A stretch of 64,000 bases of DNA from positions 3,286,001 to 3,350,000 of the forward strand of contig NC_052612.1 of assembly GCF_016545825.1 (NCBI RefSeq), read 5' to 3'. The notes beneath the pieces were generated by a model, which worked only from the letters and a program-made list of their open reading frames with translations, was not told the origin of the DNA and did no database searches. The position numbers and the translations under genes were made by a program. Shown piece after piece: positions 55,991 to 64,000 of this stretch (position 1 is its first letter; every line of letters starts with the position of its first letter). The stretch is from Eucalyptus grandis (Eukaryota; Streptophyta; Magnoliopsida; Myrtales; Myrtaceae).

Positions 55991-57225
55991 TTCAAGGGTC
56001 AAAAACTGCGTGGACATCAAGGTTAACAAGAAAATATGTTTTTGGGTCCCAAAAATCATGGAACACTACTCTCAAAAAGTAGATGAATGAGTGAGGATAC
56101 ATATATAATATAGATGATCCGTTAATGACGGATGATTTGCTTTCATTATGGATAATCACTACCGTTCCTTTCGGAAGTCTTTTGTCCAAGGAGAAACAAC
56201 ATTTACACACACGCCGGACATATTATGCACAAGAAAATACTATCTTATCTTTATTAGGTGGAGTAAAGCAACGTGTTCTATAGATAACTACAACATGCAT
56301 AAAGAAAATATTTAGATATCGGCAAATAATCCTGAAAGATAGAAAGGATGAAAGGAAAAAATTATCCGGCCCAAACACATCCTATTTTAGACTTGTAATT
56401 GGTATTGGGCCTCCTTCATGCTAAATGGGCCTAATTTCTTACAATTAAGGATGGCTACGTAGTCCATCGGAGAAAAAAGAAACCGATACCAGAATCATTT
56501 TTTCAGTTCGGGTTCTATGCTTTCGGGTCCGGGTCGGGTATTAGTGAGGACCCCCAACCAAACAGGCCATTGCGACCCCTAGTGATTCTCCGTCAATTCT
56601 TGATTTTCCTTTTCGCTCTAAAACAATCATCGAGTAGATGAGAAAGACAAACAAAGACTGTTTCTAGTCACATGCAATCCCTAACAAAATGGGAAATTTC
56701 CTCAACTAAAATTAAATCACTCATACAATTATTGTTTGTGCTAAATCATTTTAATGAAAGGTTCTTTTGTCTAACCTAACTAGCATCAAACTTATCCAAC
56801 TAAATTCCCTTAAATCGAATTCCAACTTATCAAATTGTAACGTCTCTTAATAAATTATATAAAATGAGAACCAAAACTTTATAAATCAGTGAGAGATTTA
56901 CATTCGAAACAAAACAATTTATATATTTTTAAGTTCAGATTATCCCATTAATATATATATTTTTCTTTATTATTTACATTCGAAACAAAACCATTTATCG
57001 TTGTTGTAATTGCATCTCATCTAGACATGAGAGATTTTTAAATGCTTTTGTCTGGTTGGCGATATTGATTGCAATTTTTTTTAGTGATCAACTAATAATA
57101 TATTTAAAACAACCACATATACATGAGGAAAGGAAAAAGATCACATTTTTTTGGTGGTCATCAGCTTGTGCTGTCTGATGTTTTGTCATATTCTTATATG
57201 TTCGGATGGGCTGGTGTTACATGCA
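55991..57225. other. Gene-free flank with a dispersed-repeat copy
   Basis: 56590-57010 is a diverged copy of the block at 4740-5150 (AAACAATC.TCGA, CTAACTAGCATCAAACTTATCC, AACCATTTAT.GTTGTTGT). 56400-56580 carries GGCCTCCTTCATG and GGGTCCGGGTCGGGT; it is not matched elsewhere. From about 57160 the segmental duplication with 35190 begins. Confidence 0.45.
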
Positions 57226-57608
57226 GGTATTCTAGCCTGCCTAGATGGATGCATGAACATAGCAGTGGAACGGACGTAAGAGTACGTCAATGCATATCTA
57301 TAAAAAAAAAGTACGGCAATGCTTTTATTCGAGGAAATAACGGTAATGATGTAGTCAGAATTTCTGATTTTTGGTCATATTTTGTTTACTTGAACCGCTT
57401 ATAACTGGTATGACTTATTGCAGTTCTGTACATCAACCCTTCAAATTGGAGTCTGGCAGATGGGGCTTAGCTTTGATTGTGCTATATAATGTAGCATGGT
57501 GGAGTTATGCAGTCTAAATTTTAATTGGTACATTCTTGGTTGCGGGTTTATGCGGCTCTAGAATTGTGGAGAAGTGATCATATTCCAAGTTTTAGAGTTG
57601 ATTTGTAA
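57226..57608 (+). pseudogene. Second copy of the unidentified two-exon gene end
   Basis: Homologous to 35286-35668 including the intron. Exon A begins YSSLPRWM after ATGCAG but then degenerates and carries a short insertion with an A run (57302-57310). Exon B (57546-57608) reads VYAALELWRSDHIPSFRVDL and TAA, but its acceptor has changed from GCAG to GCGG. It is more decayed in exon A than the copy at 35 kb. The function is unknown. Confidence 0.5.
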
Positions 57609-58047
57609 TTCTTACCGAAAATTCTGCATCCAATGAATCGGTTTGTGCATTATTTGACGAAGACTCGTAATGCCCTATCTCTTCCTAATTTAGCATGTCA
57701 CCATATGTGTCTGGCTCTTTTTGTGTATTGGCAATTGGCTTGATGCTGTCCTTTTTATAAAGAAGGCGAATTGCATTCAAGTATAAAAAATGAATGCCAT
57801 CTATCTTCGTCTGTGCAAAAGCTTATGGAACTAATTGATATCATGCTAGTTAGAATATGCAAAATATCTTGCGCTCGCAACCAGGAAGAGTCAAATTCGA
57901 TTATTTAGTCAATCGAGTGAAATTACACCACCAGAAAATGTATATGTCCATGCATGTCTGTAAGAAATCGCTATTCCAATTGCGTTCTATTTTCCATAGA
58001 TCAATTATTGGTTTTCTGGTAAAAAGGTAAAGGAGGAATAGGCTTCT
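57609..58047. other. 3' flank shared with the 35.7-kb locus
   Basis: Bases 57609-57800 match 35669-35860 (TGCCAATTGGCTTAATGCTGTCCT-like, GAAGGCGAATTGCATTC). The rest to 58047 shows no gene. Confidence 0.45.
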
Positions 58048-58233
58048 TTACGAGAATAACAACGGCGTTTTAGCTGGCTCAAATTGCTCAATGATAATAG
58101 GATGCTTTGATACATTTGTGTCTGTAAATATGAATACAAAATCTTGACATTCCTGAATTTGCAGGCCGTCTATTAGAAAATTACCATCCCTGTATGAGTT
58201 TACAGTATGCCATTTTCCCTTCAAGAAGCACAA
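58048..58233 (-). CDS. Putative terminal exon of an unidentified protein (fragment)
   Basis: On the minus strand, after AACATCTAACAAG (a possible acceptor), the frame reads CFLKGKWHTVNSYRDGNF, LQIQECQDFVFIFTDTNV, HPIIIEQFE and PAKTPLLFS to TAA. The copy at 20514-20696 aligns along the whole length, including the stop position, though it has three stops. Similarity at protein level with silent codon differences supports real coding history. No start codon or upstream exon could be connected, so I treat it as a partial exon, not a gene. I do not recognise the family. The thioesterase exons upstream on the same strand end differently in known relatives, so it is not clearly part of that gene. 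Confidence 0.4.
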   Translation of the reverse strand: MCFLKGKWHTVNSYRDGNFLIDGLQIQECQDFVFIFTDTNVSKHPIIIEQFEPAKTPLLFS

Positions 58234-59122
58234 CTTGTTAGATGTTTTTATTTATAGATTTATCGGTATAAACTGATTACTTACTATCAGTACAGTTAAG
58301 ACACATTCAAGGCTCATTATGATGAATGAAAATCCATCAATTCTCACCATATTAGTCACGAAGATACACAAACCAAACAAGTAAATTCTGTTCATATGAA
58401 TATCTATAGAAATGTCGCAAGCATGATAAATAAGACAGTTGATGCGGGTGAAATATGCGTGCCCCATTTAACAATTGTAGAAACAATGGAAATGTGTCGT
58501 CAACAGCCATACAAACGCAAGAAGCTCTCCACGTTTGCTCAGCACTCGCACATTTGCCTCTCCTCTCCTTAACATGAATTGCTGCATCTGATGACCGCGT
58601 CTCAACTCACGCTCCCATCATCGCCTCCCAATTCCTTTCCCCGAGCCCTTTCATCTATCGGACCAAACCAACACTCTCACAGTGCACGGATTTTCGAATA
58701 TATGGTACGACAATGATTCCAGAGCTTGGGCAAACATTTAAAAAGAAAAGGGGGTTTCCTACTTTTCGATGTTCCTAATGAGCGAAATTAATTTTTAATT
58801 GGGGAAGTACTTTACCTGTTTTGATCAAATAAAAAATAAATTAGAGCCAAGGAGAATATAATGACAAAAAATAATTGTCTACGTACCATGTCAGTAAAGA
58901 AATTGAAGCATATTCTACTGCTCATCTTCTTACATTTTGGACAATTTTTTGGACAATTTTCCCTATTGGGGATAATTCTCCAAAATGTCTTTAGTCTTTT
59001 GTGAGCAGGTATCATCAGCTACCATTAAAAAGAAAATGATTATGAGATCCGAAGGAACATATAAATGAAAGATCATCTTCTTACTAACATAGAAATACAT
59101 CATGCGCTGGATGAGTACTTAC
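58234..59122. other. Spacer with an array-type fragment
   Basis: 58715-58910 repeats an array block (GAGCTTGGGCAAA, TTTTTAATTGG, GAGCCAAGGAGAATATAATGACAAA). 58560-58680 is locally C-rich without a gene. Bases 59060-59122 follow the thioesterase donor and are intron-like. Confidence 0.4.
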
Positions 59123-61138
59123 AGGTCTCAAGAATTCAACATGGTCAACTTCAAAGAGCCAGGGTGCCACACCAGCAAAGGCATATGTGGTTGAAAAGGC
59201 CAATTCAAAAGCCCTTCGCATTAAAATCCTCCAAACACCCTTCCATGAATATTCATTTGCTGCGAATGGCATATTAATGAGTTCTCAAAACAAGTGTCCC
59301 TTATTAGAATGCTATCTCTGTCTGCCAGAGCTGATATATTACAGAAGACACGACCTTCGGCAAATAAAGATTGGAGCATGGACAAGTCCTCCAACTTAGT
59401 ATCTCTGTTACGTTCTTCTCTCTTCTTTTTCCTCATTTTATTCCTTCTTTTCTGCCTGTTGCCAAAATAATTTTTCTCTCTTTATCTCTGGGGAGATGGG
59501 TTTAATTGGAGCTGATTTCCCAATTATAGAATCACGAGCCACAAATGTGAACTAGGCAGTAAGCGCAACTGAATCCGAGGAATCCTGGATTTCTGCAGGA
59601 AAGTACCAGTATAAGAAAAACAGCAGAATGGATCAGTAATGAGACTATATCATGAAAAGGATAACTTTACGAAGATCTGACATCTGAGTGTTGTGCTTGA
59701 ACAAGTCGAAAACCTTGACAAACTGCCAATAACTCTTGGCAAGAGGATGTTGATTAGCAAACTTATCCATAGTTTGGATGGGTTTGATTTATTTATTTTC
59801 ATTTATGGTAATAAGAGAATGGTGAATGGCTAGCAAATTAGCAAACTCCTCCATAGTTTTTATGAGTAGAGTAAAGAAAAAAATGCAAGAGTAAATATGG
59901 TTTGCAAAGAATAAACACACATTTAAGGCATGGTTGTCACAGTGCCACCATCCTTCAGGATCAGGAGTAACGTAGCTCCTGCAACTGCTTAGTGGCAGCA
60001 TATGGAAATGTGTATAAACGTCCCATAAGCCAATAAAGCAATCATCAACTTGAGGGGAGGAAGTAGCATGCTATCATTGATCGGGAATACTGTTTCATAC
60101 GATACCTTCTATGGACTGAGTTACTTCCAATTGGATCGCCATTGATGAGCACCCGACCCTTGTAACAGCTCGCGCTATTTGCAAGTGAGTGTCAATATGG
60201 ATTGGCCTCTTGAGAACGATTCTGTCTACAGAAGCAGTGACTAATAATAGAGGCCTTGTGTTGCCATTGTTGATGGAGCAATGCTGGTCAAAAACCAAGA
60301 AGCTGAATACAATGAGGATGTTCTGTTTCGCACAATTCTAATAATGACTTCCCACACTATATGAACTATGGCTAATGACTAGAGAGCTTAGTCATTCTGA
60401 TTGCAAAACCTGATATGGACAAAGATTGACAAGAATTTAGATATGCACATATACGAATGATAGAGACAAGGTACTCCTTACAGCAAAGTAGCAGCATGTT
60501 GTTCACTTTATTCATTTTTTTCGACCCAAAAAAAAACAAGGATTTGACATTCAAACTACAAATAGCAGAGTACTAGAACTGATTACCCACCGACTAAGCA
60601 ACAGCAACTGTCAGTTTTATATCAGGAATTTATCAAACCACCACTTAACTGTATTACCTAACTCTAGCAGTGTCAATGACATCATATGCAATTCATCTTC
60701 TGCAAAGAAAGCCCACAGGAACTCTCTTTCTTACAATGTTGTATGCATTGCGCTGCGCTGATACAAGCAATAGGCAGGGACAAAAAACGCTCGAAATTCG
60801 GTTAAAACCACATTTCAACCTTTGAACCATCATTCAAACCGAGAAATTTAAGCTGGAGAAACATCGCAGAAGTCAAATGGCACCACATTCAGAACCAGAA
60901 ACAAAAGTATCACCATCCAATAGCTGTTGAAAGCTCAGTTTAATTTACCTTATAGCAGCATATAGTCCCGGCGAAAGCATCGACATCCTGATCTCATTCC
61001 AAGGATTCCTATACTGATGCCCGAGCACAAATCACTAGAAAACTCGTAGAAAACGCTCGTCCTGCTCCTAGACGGAATCCTCGGGTCCAATTCGCTCTCC
61101 GGCGATGCAGCACTCTCGGTTGCACCGGCATCGCCGAC
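59123..61138 (-). pseudogene. Acyl-CoA thioesterase (ACOT9-like), multi-exon copy cut by a copia element
   Basis: Exon 1 remnant (60949-61138) reads SRTSVFYEFSSD, then a frame change and a loss of about seven codons before the equivalent of DALAGT; donor AG/GTAAAT. Exon 2 (60106-60283) after TTTTTGACCAG reads HCSINNGNTRPLLLVTASVD, IVLKRPIHIDTHL and AIQLEVTQSIEG. A later exon (59123-59456) reads EGRVFCNISALADRDSIL, ENSLICHSQQMNIHGRVFGG, then after one lost T in a T run (near 59245-59248) MRRAFELAFSTTYAFAG and DHVEFLRP; donor GTAAGT. Both hot-dog halves of the family are thus represented. The exon between 60106 and 59456 could not be identified. The final exon is also not found. Exon 1 is truncated at 61138 by the LTR. 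The copy is not functional. Confidence 0.85.
59640..59775 (-). other. Unidentified coding-like stretch inside the thioesterase copy
   Basis: The minus strand reads TMDKFANQHPLAKSYWQFVK then VFDLFKHNTQMSDLRKVILF. The phrase around ATGGAT/GARAGTTTGCTAAT recurs in 59800-59850, so a small duplication is involved. It does not match the thioesterase exon expected here. It may be an alternative exon, a captured fragment, or chance. Confidence 0.2.
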
Positions 61139-62011
61139 TGTTGGGTTTTCATGAATCATGTATAAGAAATATTAACATAAAGTACGCAGCGGAAACAAAT
61201 ATATATTTGACACATGATTTTCCTTAGGCGTTGTTCATGCGTTTCAATCAAAAATCTAAACATAAAAGGGAGTTAAACGAAATACCTCTTGAAGCGCGCT
61301 TTGAAACGAGTCGGTTCGGTTGTTCTACAATTCGAGTCCCACAAGCGTCGGACCTCTAGTTCAGACACACCAACAACGAACGTCGAACGGAAGAGAGAAC
61401 CTTCGGATATTCTCCACTTCGATCGTGCTAGCAATCATGTGGAAACAAACCGTCGTATCCTTGAAGTATAATAGTCACGACCCGAACGCGATAACGTTCT
61501 TCTTTCTTGCGTCTCAAAGACACAAGAACACGCACACAATTTGCTCTCTCTTTTCAGAAAAAGAAATTACTCTCATATGTCTCTAAAACACAAGAAGCAT
61601 GCCCACCTTTTCTCTGTCTTTTTAACAAAAGGAACACTCCACTCGTCGCACCAATTTTTAACTCTTTTAAGGCATTTATTAGACGAGCACTTCACGGTTC
61701 AGCAACGGTTGCTGATCGTGGGATGAGCAACCGTTGCTGATCCTCACGATTATGCACGACAGTGCATAAACGGTCAGCAACCGCTGACCGTTCGTGCACA
61801 ATTTCGTGCATGATGGTCAGCGATTCTTGATCGTGCATGCTACGTGCATGATGGTCAGCAACTGCTGACCATCTCACACGATTTTGTGCAAATCGTGCAT
61901 GTGCACGATTTCGTGCACATGCACACTTTAATTAGTTAATTAATTAATTAAACAGATAAAGGATTAATTAAAATAACATAATCCTTAGCAGCTTTAGGGC
62001 ATTTTCTAACA
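61139..62011 (-). repeat. 3' LTR of the copia element, 873 bp
   Basis: On plus it starts TGTTGGGTTTTC and ends TTTTCTAACA, so terminal TG/CA and a short inverted repeat are present. Directly right, 62012-62025 reads on minus TGCAAGTGGGAGATT, a typical copia polypurine tract. The region 61700-61925 is packed with palindromes (see findings). Confidence 0.8.
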
Positions 62012-62025
62012 ATCTCCCACTTGCA

Positions 62026-63300
62026 CTAAAGCCAACTTGTTTGGTATGTTAACATATATCTACTTTGGGCATGCGTGTGCATCATATGCAAGTAGGCTCG
62101 TGACTATGATACAAATTAAATTAAATCTCATTTAATTTAATTTCAAATCGACTCAATTTGATTGTAGTAATTGCAAACACATTTGCAATAATATTTCTCT
62201 CTTTGTTCCACGTCATCCTAGTTGTTTATGGTGTGTGACATCCCTAGGTTCATCACTAAGCTGGTAGTAAGACTTGTACTAACACATTAGTACTTCCAAA
62301 AGAATTAATTGTCCCGATTAATCTTTTAGGTCTTACAAGCCACGATTGACATCTAGCAATATGTCATGGCTACCCGATAGTGTGAATGCTTTAAGAACAT
62401 AATGAACCTGTCAGCTTTGGCTACGGTGTAATTCAATCCTCTCGTCTTACTATGTCCCGATCAAACAAAGACCATGGAATATTTGTCAAGTCATTAATTC
62501 GATCATATGCACAAATCTAATTGACATGCATTTTATTTGAGACATAAACAATTTATTCTCGGTTACAACCCCGGCCAAGGATTTCAATGCAGTGTCACAA
62601 TTAGATCGCATAGGACATCATTATCATACCTTGCATATAACAAGGAGACAGATTCCATATTGCGCACACGTGTAACTTCGTATATGAACAAACTATGACC
62701 ATCAAGTATAAAGACGGATCGACGATCCGGCATTATGTGCACCCGTGAACCATAGCTGTTCGATACACAAGTTAACACTGTGTCTCAGGTCTAAGGATTA
62801 TTTACACAAGACCAAAGCATGAACAATTAGACATTGACCACGCTAAAAGCTTCCATGTCGCTAATCGTTCTATATGCGTCACGTTCAGTGAATTTGTCTA
62901 ATACAAACACCTGTGTTCTAACTCAGGCATCATAATACCCAATGACATGTGACTCATCATTCCCTTAAGTATCCAATACTTAATGGCGAAGTTAAGAACA
63001 TACCGGTCTCAACAGATTATTAATATCCACTTAATAATCCATTGACCGGAACAATTTAAAGATTCAGTCTAACTATGAACCCGTCACATTAATTCTTGAC
63101 GTCTCAAGAATAGGTCTAGTTGCAATGATCTTATGGAATCATTCATCAATATAAAATAATTGGACAAATGAATGAATACGTCGTTGCCATTAATTAAATA
63201 ATAATAATGAAAGTACAACTGAAATCCCTAATATGTAACTATTACATAGTAGCTTTAGGGCATACATCCAACAATTTCCCAGTTACACTAAAGCCAACTT
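62026..63300 (-). other. Untranslated 3' internal region of the copia element
   Basis: No frame is kept. Near 63240-63285 the minus strand reads AACTGGGAAATTGTTGGATG and then TGCCCTAAAGCTAC, echoing the true polypurine tract and LTR start at 62025-61990. So an LTR-start-like sequence occurs twice. Long conserved non-coding tracts after pol are common in some plant copia groups. Confidence 0.6.
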
Positions 63301-64000
63301 GTCCGGTACCTCAAACCCATTTTGTCAATATGTCTTTCAAAAAGAAGACGAGGTAAGGCCTTAGTGAAGGGATCTGCCACGTTTTCTGCTGAGGCAATTT
63401 TCTGCAAGGCGATATCACCTCTCCCAACAATTTCTCGATGAGATGGAAGCGTCTCTCAATATGCTTGGACTTACGGTGAGACCTTGGTTCCTTAGCTTGA
63501 GCTATCGCCCCATTGTTGTCACAAAACAATGTGATCGGTTGCTCAATTGAAGGAACGACTCCAAGTTCAGAAATAAACTTCTTCATCCAAGCGGCTTCCT
63601 TTGCTACTTCAGAAGCAGCTACATACTCTGCCTCAGTGGTGGAATCGACAGTTATGCTTTGTTTGGAACTTTTCCAACTAACTGCACCACCATTGAATGT
63701 AAAGACAAACCCAGATGTAGACTTATAATCATTAGGATCCGATTGAAAATCGGAATCGCATAAGCTACAACTTTAAATTCTCCTTCTCCATATATCAAGA
63801 ATAAATCTTTAGTCCTTCAAGTACTTAAGAATATTCTTGATTGCTATCCAAAGATGCTCTTCTCCGGATCAAACCCATATCTGCTGGTAATACTTACAGC
63901 ATGCGCAATATCAGGTCTAGTACATAGCATAGCATACATTATGCTTCCAATAGCGGATGCATATGGTATCTTTGCCATCCGCTCTCTTTCTTCAGAGTGT
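63301..64000 (-). pseudogene. Copia pol: end of reverse transcriptase and RNase H, frameshifted
   Basis: The minus strand reads MAKIPYASAIGSIMYAMLCT and RPDIAHAVS (end of reverse transcriptase). After shifted pieces near 63845 and 63770 come SDFQSDPNDYKSTSGF, GGAVSWKSSKQ, DSTTEAEYVAASEVAKEA and LFCDNNGAIAQAKEP, then RSHRKSKHIERRFHLI (RNase H, with DSD, TEAEY and CDN acidic sites). After LLGE a further shift leads to the equivalent of NVADPFTKALP in another frame. These motifs are diagnostic for plant Ty1/copia pol. At least three single-base disruptions make it inactive. Confidence 0.92.

Larger units (their letters stand above)
61139..64000 (-). mobile_element. Ty1/copia retrotransposon, 3' part, running off the window
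   Basis: In minus orientation, pol (from 64000) is followed by an untranslated stretch, a polypurine tract and the 3' LTR ending at 61139. The left flank before the LTR is CCGAC (61134-61138); its partner lies beyond the window. The insertion interrupts exon 1 of the thioesterase copy. Several frameshifts in pol mean it cannot act alone. The element must extend several kilobases to the right. Confidence 0.88.

Noticed and set aside
61139..63273. A single 2.1-kb LTR from 61139 to 63273
   Set aside because: A proper polypurine tract and LTR start lie at 62012-62025 and 62011, giving an 873-bp LTR. The outer signal may be an internal echo, so it is reported as a finding only.
1..64000. A new defence, biosynthetic or regulatory gene system
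   Set aside because: All recognisable coding regions are pseudogenes, gene fragments or transposable-element parts. No set of neighbouring intact genes exists that could form a system.

Overview
The window is nuclear DNA of a flowering plant: AT-rich intergenic sequence, layered retrotransposons and MITEs, plant-type splice sites and a DUF4220/DUF594 gene family. The DUF4220 expansion and MITEs with GAGGCTCG-type cores fit a woody eudicot, possibly Myrtales/Myrtaceae; this is an impression, not a proof. A run of exactly 100 N (43589-43688) marks a draft-assembly gap. I see no intact protein-coding gene. Every recognisable coding region is frameshifted, truncated or interrupted.

Layout. 1-20.3 kb is a decayed DUF4220/DUF594 cluster: a broken copy on the minus strand at 1-1186, relic 5' ends at 2.3, 5.4, 15.3 and 15.7 kb, and the best-preserved copy on the plus strand at 18148-20286 with two single-base frameshifts. 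A PIF/Harbinger-type MITE (5647-6518) sits in one relic. A tandem family of non-coding units fills about 6.95-14.62 kb, with a 458-bp triplication and a SINE inside. A second SINE lies at 15.0 kb.

20.3-34.3 kb is mostly mobile DNA: a fragment of an unidentified C-terminal exon, a small truncated LINE (22915-23625), two head-to-tail gypsy-like LTR segments (from 23948), two abutting TAA-target TIR elements (29380-30758 and 30762-31502) and a 5'-truncated LINE with exact target duplications (31867-34260).

34.3-48.5 kb holds the 3' exons of an unidentified gene facing the first exon of an acyl-CoA thioesterase (ACOT9-like) gene. Next come a short LTR element with a tRNA-Met primer site, a gag-only LTR retrotransposon inserted in its LTR and running into the gap, a TIR element with 8-bp target duplications, and a SINE split by a solo LTR.

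48.5-64 kb holds a second array of the non-coding units (about 1.75 kb each), then a second, more spread-out copy of the unidentified-gene/thioesterase pair. The first exon of this thioesterase copy is cut by a Ty1/copia element that runs off the right end. The two arrays and two thioesterase loci show that the region grew by segmental duplication. Many insertions can be proved here because a paralogous copy keeps the empty site. I found no operon, CRISPR, RNA gene or coherent new biochemical system. What is unusual is the undescribed tandem non-coding family and the mirrored 5' regions of the DUF4220 genes.
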